From positions 62,001 to 126,000 of the forward strand of contig CACIWZ010000003.1 of NCBI GenBank assembly GCA_902590505.1: 64,000 nucleotides of DNA, given 5' to 3'. This stretch comes from an uncultured Pelagibacteraceae bacterium (GTDB lineage Bacteria > Pseudomonadota > Alphaproteobacteria > Pelagibacterales > Pelagibacteraceae). Below, in pieces: positions 15,862 through 24,631 of the stretch. The translations under genes were made by a program, and so were the position numbers. How positions within the stretch are numbered: the first letter of the stretch is position 1; each line of letters opens with the position of its first letter. The notes below the pieces were generated by a model. That model did not search any database. It was not told the origin of the DNA and saw nothing but the letters and a program-made list of their open reading frames with translations.

Positions 15862-16254
15862 CTATTGTAGTATTTTCCAAGTACCACTTGCAGAGGCAAC
15901 TATGTCGCTTGAATTTAAAATTTCACAAGAAATAAAAACCAGTGTTTTAGTTTTTTTTAATATTTTTACTTTTCCGGTAAGTTTATCACCAAGTTGGCCT
16001 ACAGAGATAAATTTCATATCTAAATTAATTGTTACACATCTCTTGTCGCCAGCAACTCTGTGAGCAGCAGTTCCCATACCAGTATCTGCTATAGTGGAAA
16101 GAAAACCACCATGTGCAATTTTACCAGTGTTTAAATGTATTTCTTTTACCTCTACTGTAAACTCATATTGAGTATCGCTAATTTTTTTTAGCTCTAACCC
16201 GCCAAGATGTTTCATAAACCCTTGATTAGACTCGTCCATACTTTTTTTTATCAT
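15862..16254 (-). CDS. PaaI-like hotdog-fold thioesterase
   Basis: A 130-residue single hotdog domain. The motif LNTGKIAHGGFLSTIADTGMGTAA matches the PaaI/YdiI class, in which the HGG(x)n-D segment positions the catalytic acidic residue against the acyl-CoA thioester. The strand pattern CVTINLDMKFISVGQLGDKLTG is typical. It likely hydrolyses a small or aromatic acyl-CoA. The ORF overlaps the end of the EamA gene by 29 bases; ATG at 16239 (MDESNQG) is an equally plausible start and would shorten the overlap to 14. Confidence 0.85.
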   Translation of the reverse strand: MIKKSMDESNQGFMKHLGGLELKKISDTQYEFTVEVKEIHLNTGKIAHGGFLSTIADTGMGTAAHRVAGDKRCVTINLDMKFISVGQLGDKLTGKVKILKKTKTLVFISCEILNSSDIVASASGTWKILQ

Positions 16255-17125
16255 ATAACGGAGCTAATTGTGAAAAAATAACTGCAAATAAAATAAGAAT
16301 TATTCCTATAATTTTAATTTCATTTAAAAACTGACTTAAAATAATCCATCCGAAAATTGAAGCGAATACACCTTCAAGCGAAAATATAATAGCTACAGGC
16401 GCTGGAGAAAGATTTTGTTGTCCGTAAATTTGAAGAAGAAAGGCTACTCCGCTCGAGAGAATTCCAGCGTATAACATCTCTTTTCCATCTAAAACCATAT
16501 TTGAAAATTTAACGCTTTCAAAAACAAAAGCTGGCATCAATGCAAATAAAGATGCAATTAAGCATTGAAGGCATGCAATAGTAATTGGATAATTAAATAT
16601 TCTCAAAAATCTTGAAATAAAAACAATGTGGAACGCCCAAAATAATGCATTAAAAACTGCAATACTATCTCCTATTCTTACTTGAATATTATCGAACTCG
16701 GTTAAAAGTATACCTCCAAATAAACAAATAATAATAGATAGCCAAACAGATTTATGAATATTTTTTGAAAAAAAATAGTAAGCAACAAATGGAACTAAAA
16801 CTACATAAAAAATTGTAAATACTGCTGTATTAGCTACATCTGTATAAAGTAGGGCATACTGCTGTAAAACATTACCCATTGAAAGAAGAAATCCAATTAG
16901 CAATAGATTTAAAATGTTAACTTTTTTAAAAATTATTGAACTAACCTTTTTATATTCGAAAATAAATAAAAATGGGAGTAGCGTAAGAAATCCAAGAAAA
17001 AGTCTGCCAAAAGTAAAAGTAAATGGTCCGTTATAATCCATTCCCATATCTTGAGCGACGAAAGCTGATCCCCAAATTAAAGAACAGCTAATAGCACAAA
17101 TAAGAGAGAAAACTTTTTTATTCAT
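16226..17125 (-). CDS. EamA/DMT-superfamily transporter
   Basis: A 299-residue inner-membrane protein with ten predicted helices in two EamA repeats. The first repeat starts at CAISCSLIWGSAFVAQDMG and the second near IAVFNALFWAFHIVFISRF. Conserved family stretches include YTDVANTAVFTIFYVVLVP and LSPAPVAIIFSLEGVFASIFGW. Members export or exchange amino acids and other metabolites, and the substrate is unknown. It overlaps the thioesterase gene downstream and lies 23 bases after the aceF stop on the minus strand, so it may be the distal part of the aceE-aceF transcript. Confidence 0.88.
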   Translation of the reverse strand: MNKKVFSLICAISCSLIWGSAFVAQDMGMDYNGPFTFTFGRLFLGFLTLLPFLFIFEYKKVSSIIFKKVNILNLLLIGFLLSMGNVLQQYALLYTDVANTAVFTIFYVVLVPFVAYYFFSKNIHKSVWLSIIICLFGGILLTEFDNIQVRIGDSIAVFNALFWAFHIVFISRFLRIFNYPITIACLQCLIASLFALMPAFVFESVKFSNMVLDGKEMLYAGILSSGVAFLLQIYGQQNLSPAPVAIIFSLEGVFASIFGWIILSQFLNEIKIIGIILILFAVIFSQLAPLYDKKKYGRV

Positions 17126-17148
17126 GCCTTGTACTATTTTATAATTGA

Positions 17149-18408
17149 TTAAACGGCAAGTTTAAAAGCGAAGTCCTTGCCAAGACATTTCCCTAGATAA
17201 ACGCAGAACCTAGCACCTTCCGCGCCATCAATTATTCTATGATCGTATGAGAGTGAAATAGGTAAAATTTTTCTTGAAACAAACTTGTCATTAACTTTTA
17301 CTAACCTGTCGAAACTTTTTCCAACCCCAAGTATTGCGACTTCAGGAGGATTTATAATTGGGGTAAAGAAAGTTCCTCCAATTCCACCCAAGCTTGATAT
17401 CGTCATCGACCCGCCAAAAAATTCCTTTTTATCAATTTTTAAATCTCTACACAGTCTACTTGTTTTCCTTAACGCGCTTCCGATTTCTTTTATACTCATT
17501 TGGTCAACATCTCTTATTTTGGGCACCATTAAACCATGAGGAGTATCTACTGCAAAACCAACATGAAAATATTTTTTATAAATGATTTTGTCATTAGCAC
17601 TATCAATTGAAGCATTAAAATTTGGAAATTTCTTCAAAGCACTGACAAGCGCTTTTGCTATAAAAGCAAGAGGTGTCACTTTTATTTTCTCACCAGTATA
17701 GTAATCATATAATGATGATCTAAATTGCTCCATTTCTGTTATATCAACTTCATCATGCTGTGTTACATGTGGAATTTCAGTCCAAGATCTTACTAAGTGA
17801 GGTCCAGATAATCTTTTAACTCTTGGTATATCTTTTAATTCGATTTCACCAAACTCTTCATGCGGATACTCTTCTTTATGGACTTTCTTTTCTATTTTTC
17901 CACCGCTGACTGTAACCTGAGATCTTACAAAATTTTTTACATCTTCCTCTGAAACTCTACCACCTCTTTGAGAACCAGGTATTTCAACTACATTGGCACC
18001 TAACTCTCTTGCAAATTTTCTAACTTTTGGACTAGCTGACTTACTACCTGATTGTAATGTAGGCGCTATAGGAATAATTTCTTTTAGTTTCTGAGGTTTG
18101 ATCTCTTTTATTTCTGTCTTTTCTACTTTTTTTTGCTCACTGACTTCTTCTTTTTTTTCCTCAGTAGCACTCTCTGCATTCAGACTAAGAATTAAGTCTC
18201 CCTTGTTAACTTTATCGCCTACTTTAATATTTATTTTTTCAATAACTCCTTCGTGAGTGGAAGGCACCTCAACGCTTGATTTGTCACTTTCCAATGTAAT
18301 TAGAGAATCATTTTTTTTTATTTGTTGACCCTCTTTGACTAGAACTTCAATAATCTCTACATCCTTGAAGTCACCCATATCTGGAACTAAAATTTTTGTA
18401 CTAGCCAT
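17149..18408 (-). CDS. aceF: Pyruvate dehydrogenase E2, dihydrolipoamide acetyltransferase
   Basis: A 419-residue E2 protein. Residues 1-77 are one lipoyl domain (lipoyl-lysine in ESDKSSVEVPS). After a charged linker comes the peripheral-subunit-binding domain (about residues 125-160, SPKVRKFARELGANVVEIPG). From about 190 the catalytic core ends with the active-site SYDHRIIDGAEGARF. It transfers acetyl from lipoamide to CoA in the core of the pyruvate dehydrogenase complex. Its gene is two bases from aceE, clearly one operon. Only one lipoyl domain is present on E2; a second, closely similar one is on E1. No E3 gene is next to it in the window. Confidence 0.95.
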   Translation of the reverse strand: MASTKILVPDMGDFKDVEIIEVLVKEGQQIKKNDSLITLESDKSSVEVPSTHEGVIEKINIKVGDKVNKGDLILSLNAESATEEKKEEVSEQKKVEKTEIKEIKPQKLKEIIPIAPTLQSGSKSASPKVRKFARELGANVVEIPGSQRGGRVSEEDVKNFVRSQVTVSGGKIEKKVHKEEYPHEEFGEIELKDIPRVKRLSGPHLVRSWTEIPHVTQHDEVDITEMEQFRSSLYDYYTGEKIKVTPLAFIAKALVSALKKFPNFNASIDSANDKIIYKKYFHVGFAVDTPHGLMVPKIRDVDQMSIKEIGSALRKTSRLCRDLKIDKKEFFGGSMTISSLGGIGGTFFTPIINPPEVAILGVGKSFDRLVKVNDKFVSRKILPISLSYDHRIIDGAEGARFCVYLGKCLGKDFAFKLAV

Positions 18409-18410
18409 AT

Positions 18411-21400
18411 TTATAAATTAGATGGAAAATCTCTATCTTTATCAATCTTAAATTTTTTCATCGCTTTCTCAGCTTTTTTAGTTTCAATTAATTGCTCTTT
18501 TGCTAGGGCACTTAAAGTATAAGCAACTATGTGTTCTTTATCGACTTCGAAAAATTTTCTTAGATTTTTTCTTGTGTCACTTCTTCCATAACCATCTGTA
18601 CCTAAAGAGTAAAACGGTTTTTCAACATAAGGTCTTATTTGATCAGAAAATGATCTTGTATAATCGGATGCAGCAATAATTGGTCCATCTCTTTTTGATA
18701 AACATTTTTGCACATAAGATTTTTTTCTTTTTTCATCTGGATTAAGAAGATTCCATCTTTCTGTCTCCATTCCGTCTCTTCTTAGTTCATTAAAACTTGT
18801 AACGCTCCAAACATCAGAGTCTATACCGTAATCCTTAGATAGAATTTCTGCTGCTGAAATTATTTCTCTTAAAATTGTTCCTGATCCTAAAAGCTGCACT
18901 TTAGTTTTATTGTTGTTTTTATTTTCTTTAAACAAATACATTCCCTTAAGAATTCCCTCATCTGAGCCCTCCGGTTTTTCCGGGTGAGAATAATTTTCAT
19001 TCATTGCTGTAATGTAATAGAAAATGTTTTCTTTTTTCTCATGCATTCTTTTCAGCCCGTCTCTAAGTATAACAGCCATTTCGTAAGCAAATGTGGGATC
19101 ATAACTAATACAGTTTGGAATATTTGATGCTAGCAAATGACTATGACCATCTTGGTGCTGAAGTCCTTCTCCAGCTAAAGTAGTTCTACCTGCAGTAGCC
19201 CCAATCAAGAAACCTCTTGCTTGAGAATCTCCAGCGGCCCAAGCCAAATCTCCAACCCTTTGAAAACCAAACATAGAGTAAAAAATATAAATTGGTATCA
19301 TTTCTAAATCATGATTTGTGTAAGCAGTGCCAGCTGCGATCCAAGATGACATTGCTCCTGACTCGTTTATTCCTTCTTCTAATACTTGGCCACTTTTATC
19401 TTCCCTGTAAGAGCTTAACTGTTCTGAGTCCACAGGCTCATATTTTTGACCTTCATGAGCATATATTCCAATTTTTTGGAAAAAACCTTCCATCCCAAAA
19501 GTTCTTGCTTCATCTGGGATGATAGGAACCAATCTTGGTGATATATTTTTATCTCTTAATAATGCAGTGAGCATTCTAACTAATGCCATCGTAGTCGACA
19601 TTTCTTTATCTCCTGTAGATTTCATAAAGTTATCGAAAATTTCCTTAGGAGGAGCTTTTATTTGTTTTGCAAATGAAGTTCTTTCTGGGATAAAACCACC
19701 AAGCTTAATTCTTTGATTTTTAAGATATTTAATTTCTTCAGAGTTTTCATCTGGTTTGTAATACTCAATATTTTTTACCTGTTTATCAGTGAGCGGCACA
19801 CCGAACCGATCTCTGTAATAAAGTAAATCCTCCTCATCTAATTTTTTTTGCTGGTGGGTTGTATTAATACTTTCACCAGATTTCCCCATACCGTAACCTT
19901 TAATGGTTTTAGCAAGAATAACAGTTGGAGAACCAGTGTGCTGCATTGCCGAATGGTAGGCAGCATAAACTTTATGTGGATCATGACCCCCTCTATTTAG
20001 TCTCCAAATGTCTTTGTCTGTCATAGTAGATACCATTTCTTTTAGTTCAGGATACTTGCCAAAGAATTTTTCCCGAACATATAAACCATCCTTCGCTTTA
20101 AAAGCCTGGTACTCTCCATCAACACATTCATTCATTCTTTTCACCAGAAGGCCAGACTTATCTTTCATTAATAGTTTATCCCAATAAGATCCCCAAATAA
20201 CTTTGATCACATTCCAACCTGTTCCTCTAAAACTTCCTTCAAGCTCTTGAATAATTTTTCCATTACCCCTTACTGGTCCATCAAGTCTTTGAAGGTTACA
20301 ATTAATTACAAATATTAAATTATCTAATTTTTCTCTTGCAGCCAAACCGATTGCTCCCATAGACTCCGGCTCATCCATTTCTCCATCTCCTAAGAATACC
20401 CAAATTTTTCTACCCTCATCTTTGACTAAACCTCTATTGATAAGATATTTTAAGAACCGAGCTTGATAAATTGCCATGATAGGACCAAGACCCATCGACA
20501 CTGTTGGAAATTGCCAAAAGTCGGGCATTAACCAAGGGTGAGGATAAGATGATAGACCATCTTTACCAACCTCTTGTCTAAATCCATCTAATTGTTTTGC
20601 AGAGAGTCGTCCTTCCAAAAAAGCTCTTGCGTACATACCTGGTGCAGAGTGACCTTGAAAATATACTAAGTCTCCACCAAATTTATTATTTTTTGCTCTC
20701 CAAAAATGATTCATACCAACATCATACAATGTTGCTGCTGACGCAAAAGTTCCAATGTGTCCGCCTAGTTCAGAACTTTTTTTATTAGCTTTTACAACCA
20801 TGGCAGCGGCATTCCATCTAATAATTGCTCTTAATTTTTTTTCAATATTTTGATCACCCGGGGATTTAGCTTCTGCCTCGGGTGGAATAGTATTTATATA
20901 TGGCGTTGTTCTAGTATCAGGCAAAACCAAACCAGATTTATAAGCTTGATCAATTACTTTATTTAATAGATAGCTTGCTCTTGGTGCTCCATCAGATTCA
21001 ATTACAGAGTTTAATGACTCTATCCATTCATTAGTTTCAACTGGATCAATGTCATCCTTTGAAGCTGGTTCTGCAAAAACTTTTTTAACTTGTTTTACAG
21101 GATTTAAGTTACCATTAGATTTTGGTTGTTCTTTAACCACCTCCTCTTTCACAGCTTCTTTTCTTATTTCTTGTTTTGGTGAAGAAGCTGCTTGACCATT
21201 TTCAATAGTTGCTAATAAGCTTCCCTCAGATACTTTATCTCCTATTTTTACTTTTAAATCTTTGATTAGGCCAGCTGAAGGAGATGGAATTTCTACACTA
21301 GATTTATCACTTTCAATGGTAACTATAGGATCGTTTTTATTTATTTGATCGCCAGGTTTGACTAAAATTTCTATTACTTCAACGTCTTTAAAATCACCTA

Positions 21401-21428
21401 TATCTGGAACTGAAATATTCTGAGCCAT
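18411..21428 (-). CDS. aceE: Pyruvate dehydrogenase E1, homodimeric type, with N-terminal lipoyl domain
   Basis: A 1005-residue protein starting at ATG 21428 (MAQNISVPDIGDF); the track's extra nine residues upstream do not fit. Residues 1-80 are a lipoyl domain with its lysine in ESDKSSVEIPS, nearly the same as that of the adjacent AceF. A Lys/Glu/Pro linker spans about 81-135. The remainder is a full AceE-type E1: WNAAAMVVKANKKSSELGGHI, the thiamine motif GDGEMDEPESMGA...NCN and GEGLQHQDGHSHLLAS. It decarboxylates pyruvate and acetylates a lipoyl group. A homodimeric AceE is unusual for an alphaproteobacterium, where the alpha/beta E1 pair is common, and an N-terminal lipoyl domain is not part of the standard enzyme. 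Confidence 0.95.
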   Translation of the reverse strand: MAQNISVPDIGDFKDVEVIEILVKPGDQINKNDPIVTIESDKSSVEIPSPSAGLIKDLKVKIGDKVSEGSLLATIENGQAASSPKQEIRKEAVKEEVVKEQPKSNGNLNPVKQVKKVFAEPASKDDIDPVETNEWIESLNSVIESDGAPRASYLLNKVIDQAYKSGLVLPDTRTTPYINTIPPEAEAKSPGDQNIEKKLRAIIRWNAAAMVVKANKKSSELGGHIGTFASAATLYDVGMNHFWRAKNNKFGGDLVYFQGHSAPGMYARAFLEGRLSAKQLDGFRQEVGKDGLSSYPHPWLMPDFWQFPTVSMGLGPIMAIYQARFLKYLINRGLVKDEGRKIWVFLGDGEMDEPESMGAIGLAAREKLDNLIFVINCNLQRLDGPVRGNGKIIQELEGSFRGTGWNVIKVIWGSYWDKLLMKDKSGLLVKRMNECVDGEYQAFKAKDGLYVREKFFGKYPELKEMVSTMTDKDIWRLNRGGHDPHKVYAAYHSAMQHTGSPTVILAKTIKGYGMGKSGESINTTHQQKKLDEEDLLYYRDRFGVPLTDKQVKNIEYYKPDENSEEIKYLKNQRIKLGGFIPERTSFAKQIKAPPKEIFDNFMKSTGDKEMSTTMALVRMLTALLRDKNISPRLVPIIPDEARTFGMEGFFQKIGIYAHEGQKYEPVDSEQLSSYREDKSGQVLEEGINESGAMSSWIAAGTAYTNHDLEMIPIYIFYSMFGFQRVGDLAWAAGDSQARGFLIGATAGRTTLAGEGLQHQDGHSHLLASNIPNCISYDPTFAYEMAVILRDGLKRMHEKKENIFYYITAMNENYSHPEKPEGSDEGILKGMYLFKENKNNNKTKVQLLGSGTILREIISAAEILSKDYGIDSDVWSVTSFNELRRDGMETERWNLLNPDEKRKKSYVQKCLSKRDGPIIAASDYTRSFSDQIRPYVEKPFYSLGTDGYGRSDTRKNLRKFFEVDKEHIVAYTLSALAKEQLIETKKAEKAMKKFKIDKDRDFPSNL

Positions 21429-21518
21429 AACTCTATTATAAACTGGTTGGAACATATAAAAAAGTTATTGAATAATAAACTAGAAAGAATAGCGCTCATA
21501 AGTTGAATAGTTCAATTT

Positions 21519-21547
21519 TTGACACATTTTTTGCCATTTTTTGTCAT
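21519..21547 (+). promoter_or_regulatory. Candidate promoter and TGACA/TGTCA inverted repeat upstream of aacS
   Basis: A consensus -35 TTGACA (21519-21524) is followed after 17 bases by TGTCAT (21542-21547), a 4/6 match to a -10. The same bases form the inverted repeat TGACA-N17-TGTCA, so a regulator could cover the whole promoter. It lies in the ~270-base gap between aceE and aacS, the longest in the window. Confidence 0.4.
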
Positions 21548-21568
21548 GTCTGAATGTTTCTATTAAGT

Positions 21569-21670
21569 ATGAAATGGTTAATTAATTTTTTGTTTAAAAA
21601 GAAGGAAATTAGAGGCAATCAAGGTCATATTGTTCAGAAATTTCTTCTAAAAAAATATATATTAAAATAA
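21569..21670 (+). CDS. Possible 33-residue basic leader peptide upstream of aacS
   Basis: ATG at 21569 opens MKWLINFLFKKKEIRGNQGH and ends in LLKKYILK-TAA at 21670, 25 bases before the aacS ATG. It is too short for the ORF track. It follows a TTGACA promoter candidate by about 22 bases and has an amphipathic, strongly basic character. I see no clear ribosome binding site and no known family. It could be a real small membrane-associated peptide, a leader ORF or chance. Confidence 0.25.
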   Translation: MKWLINFLFKKKEIRGNQGHIVQKFLLKKYILK

Positions 21671-21695
21671 TTTCATAAAAGCTAAGTTAGCTCTT

Positions 21696-23624
21696 ATGAA
21701 TAAACCTCTCTGGCAACCTTCTAAGAAGTTAAAACAGGACTCTATCTTACAAGATTTTTGCAATTATATAAATTTCAAATCCTCAAGTAATTTTAAAGAA
21801 TTGTGGCAATGGTCAGTAAAAAATCCTGAAGAGTTCTGGTCAAAGTTTTGGGATTACTCAAAAATTATAGGAGACAAAGGATCAGTAATAATTCAAAAAG
21901 ATAAAGTTTTTAACAAATCAAAATTTTTTCCAGACTCAAAATTAAATTACACGGAAAATATTCTTAAGAAAAAATCAAATGATATCGCTATAAACTTTTT
22001 GTCTGAAAAAGGTTTTGAAGAATATATAACTTGGAATAATTTATATGAAAAGGTTTGTAAATTTTCTAATTATCTCAAAAAGTTGAGTTTAAAAAAAGGT
22101 GATAGAGTTGCTGCGTATGTACCGAACAAAATAGAAACCATAATCAGTTTTTTAGCCTGTGCTAAAAATGGGATTATATGGTCATCGTGTTCCCCAGATT
22201 TTGGAGTTCAGGGTGTGGTTGATAGGTTTAAACAAATTGAGCCAAAAGTTTTAATTACAAGTGATTATTATTTTTATAATGGAAAAAAAATTAATATTTT
22301 AGACAAAGTTAATGAAGTGATTAAACAAATCCCATCGATTGAAAAAGTAATAGTTTATAGTTATTACAAAAATGAAAAAGAAAACTTAAAAAATTTTATC
22401 GATTTTGAAGAGGCTTTAAATATTGAGTCAGATGAAACTTTTGAAAGGTTTGAATTTAATCATCCAATTTATATTCTTTTTTCAAGTGGTACGACTGGAA
22501 AACCAAAATGTATTACTCATGGAACTGGAAATGTACTAATTGAACATAACAAAGAGTTCATGCTTCATTGTGATATAAAAGATAATGAAAAGTTATTTTA
22601 TTACACAACAACTGGATGGATGATGTGGAATTGGTTGATAGGGGGGCTTGCTACAGGATCATCAATTTTTCTTTTTGATGGAGCTCCAGTTTATCCGAAG
22701 ATCGATGTTCTGCTTGAGTATTGTCAAAACAAAAAAATTAATTTATTCGGTGTTAGTGCAAAATATATAGATCATTTAAAAAACGAAAATTACAACAGTA
22801 AAAATTTAGATTTAAATTCCATTAAAATTATAACCTCGACTGGCTCCCCGCTAGCAGAGGAAAGTTTTAAATATGTATACGATAATATTAAGAAAGATGT
22901 TCACCTTGCTTCCATTGCTGGAGGAACTGATTTAGTTGGATGTTTAATACTTGGAAATCTTTTTTCAAATGTTCATAAAGGTGAGATTCAAGGACAAAGT
23001 CTGGGTATTGATGTCGATGTCTTCACCGACAATGGAAATAGTGCAGCAGATGGAGATAAGGGAGAATTAGTTGTTAAACAACCTTTTCCATCTATGCCAA
23101 TTAAGTTTTGGGGAGATGATGATGGCCAAAAATATTACAACGCTTACTTCGCCAGATTTAAAAATATTTGGCATCACGGAGATTTTATTGAAAGAACTAA
23201 AAACAATGGATTTATTATGCGCGGCAGATCTGATGCTACACTAAATCCAGGAGGTGTGAGAATCGGGACCTCTGAAATTTACCAGCAAGTGGAAGACATA
23301 GATTTTATAACTGAGGGTTTGGTCGTGGGTCAAGATTTCGATGATGACGTTAGAATCATTCTTTTCGTTACAACTAAAAATGATCAGGATATAGATGAAG
23401 AAAAAATTAAATTAATAAAATCTAGAATAAGAAAAAATTGCTCTCCAAAACATGTTCCTTCAATAGTTATTAAAGTTCCGGAGATTCCAAGAACTAAAAG
23501 TGGAAAAATTGTAGAGTTAGCTGTGCGACAAGTAATTAATGGTGAAAAAATAAATAATAAAGAAGCTATAGCCAATCCAGAGTCTCTTGAGTTTTTTGCA
23601 AATCTGCCACAGCTAAAATTTTAG
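21696..23624 (+). CDS. aacS: Acetoacetyl-CoA synthetase
   Basis: A 642-residue AMP-forming enzyme, the usual length of acetoacetate-CoA ligase (AacS/AcsA-like). Family signs are the N-terminal PLWQPSKKLKQDSILQDFC, the P-loop LFSSGTTGKPKCITHG (about residue 265), TTTGWMMWNWLIGGLATG (about 305), GGTDLVGCLILGN (about 408) and the C-terminal PRTKSGKIVELAVRQVI, containing the lysine commonly acetylated in this superfamily. It activates acetoacetate for use as acetyl-CoA, fitting the thiolase in the convergent operon. A deacetylase-like protein is also encoded there, so post-translational control is plausible. Confidence 0.93.
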   Translation: MNKPLWQPSKKLKQDSILQDFCNYINFKSSSNFKELWQWSVKNPEEFWSKFWDYSKIIGDKGSVIIQKDKVFNKSKFFPDSKLNYTENILKKKSNDIAINFLSEKGFEEYITWNNLYEKVCKFSNYLKKLSLKKGDRVAAYVPNKIETIISFLACAKNGIIWSSCSPDFGVQGVVDRFKQIEPKVLITSDYYFYNGKKINILDKVNEVIKQIPSIEKVIVYSYYKNEKENLKNFIDFEEALNIESDETFERFEFNHPIYILFSSGTTGKPKCITHGTGNVLIEHNKEFMLHCDIKDNEKLFYYTTTGWMMWNWLIGGLATGSSIFLFDGAPVYPKIDVLLEYCQNKKINLFGVSAKYIDHLKNENYNSKNLDLNSIKIITSTGSPLAEESFKYVYDNIKKDVHLASIAGGTDLVGCLILGNLFSNVHKGEIQGQSLGIDVDVFTDNGNSAADGDKGELVVKQPFPSMPIKFWGDDDGQKYYNAYFARFKNIWHHGDFIERTKNNGFIMRGRSDATLNPGGVRIGTSEIYQQVEDIDFITEGLVVGQDFDDDVRIILFVTTKNDQDIDEEKIKLIKSRIRKNCSPKHVPSIVIKVPEIPRTKSGKIVELAVRQVINGEKINNKEAIANPESLEFFANLPQLKF

Positions 23625-23681
23625 TGCGTCAGAAATATTAATTAAATTAAATTCTGAAATTGAATAAACTGCAATTAATCT

Positions 23682-23717
23682 TGGCTCTAGTCCCTAAATT
23701 TAAGTCATCTAGAGCCA
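23682..23717. repeat. Perfect 9-bp inverted repeat between convergent genes
   Basis: TGGCTCTAG (23682-23690) and CTAGAGCCA (23709-23717) are exact reverse complements around an 18-base spacer, centred in the 100-base gap between aacS and the deacetylase gene. It probably folds as a two-way transcription barrier or 3'-end stabiliser. Neither side has a T tract, so it is not a classic intrinsic terminator. Confidence 0.6.
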
Positions 23718-23724
23718 GGACCAA

Positions 23725-24618
23725 TTAAAAGTATTCAGCACAGTTTTTGTGTAACATTGAATGAAGCTCTATAAGTTTATCGAAACTATTGTTATAACCT
23801 CCGCCTAGAACACCACACAAAGGAATATTTTTTGAGTAGAAGTTTTCAATTACAATCTGATCTCTTTTGTTAATGCCCTCATCAGTTATTTTAAGTTTTC
23901 CCAACCTATCATTATGATGAATATCAACACCTGCAATATAAAAAACGAAATCATATTTGTTTTGATTTAATTTTTTTAGGTTTTCATTTAAAATATCAAG
24001 ATATTCATTATCTTCCATATTATCAGCGAGTTCAATATCGATATCACTTTTCGATTTTTTTGCAGGATAATTAGAGGCACAATGCATGCTAAAAGTAAGA
24101 ACATTCTTATCATTTTGAAATATTTCTGAATTTCCATTTCCTTGGTGAACATCTAAATCTAATATTAAAATCTTTTTTGCATGACCTTTACTTTTTAAAT
24201 AGTTTGCTGCAACTGCAGTATCATTAAAAACACAATATCCTGCTCCAAAATCAAAAGTTGCATGATGGCTGCCTCCTGCAGTATTACAAGCAAGCTTTGA
24301 GTCTAAAGCTAATTTACTTGCCAAAACAGTTCCCCCAGTTGCCACAAAAGATCTTCTTACAACACTATCATTTATTGGAAATCCAATTTTTTTTTGTGCT
24401 TTTATATCTAGTGTCTTATTTTTAATGTCGTTGATATATTTTAAAGAGTGAGAGGTTTTCATAGTTTCAATAGAGCACTCTTTAGGTATATGAAATTTTT
24501 TTACAATAGCAGCTTTTATAAGATGGTTAGCTAATGCACCGAATTTTTGTATTGGAAATTTATTATCATCATTTATTTTTGCAACATAGTCAGGATGATT
24601 TACAACTGGTAGCTCCAT
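23725..24618 (-). CDS. Histone-deacetylase/AcuC-family zinc hydrolase
   Basis: A 297-residue protein starting at ATG 24618 (MELPVVNHPDYVAK). The track's 17 extra residues overlap the thiolase gene and do not resemble the family. The arginase-like deacetylase fold is evident from CNTAGGSHHATFDFGAGYCVFN (active-site His pair), LDLDVHQGNGNSEIF (zinc-binding Asp and His), YIAGVDIHHNDRLGKL and GVLGGGYN. It removes acyl groups from lysines or small amines. It lies 13 bases after the thiolase on the same strand and converges on aacS. Bacterial AcuC deacetylates acetyl-CoA synthetase, so AacS is a natural candidate substrate here (inference). Confidence 0.88.
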   Translation of the reverse strand: MELPVVNHPDYVAKINDDNKFPIQKFGALANHLIKAAIVKKFHIPKECSIETMKTSHSLKYINDIKNKTLDIKAQKKIGFPINDSVVRRSFVATGGTVLASKLALDSKLACNTAGGSHHATFDFGAGYCVFNDTAVAANYLKSKGHAKKILILDLDVHQGNGNSEIFQNDKNVLTFSMHCASNYPAKKSKSDIDIELADNMEDNEYLDILNENLKKLNQNKYDFVFYIAGVDIHHNDRLGKLKITDEGINKRDQIVIENFYSKNIPLCGVLGGGYNNSFDKLIELHSMLHKNCAEYF

Positions 24619-24631
24619 TAAAAGATAATAT

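Noticed and set aside
21429-21455. Longer aceE start (MFQPVYNRV)
   Set aside because: The lipoyl domain begins at MAQNISVPDIGDF; the upstream residues have no counterpart in such domains.
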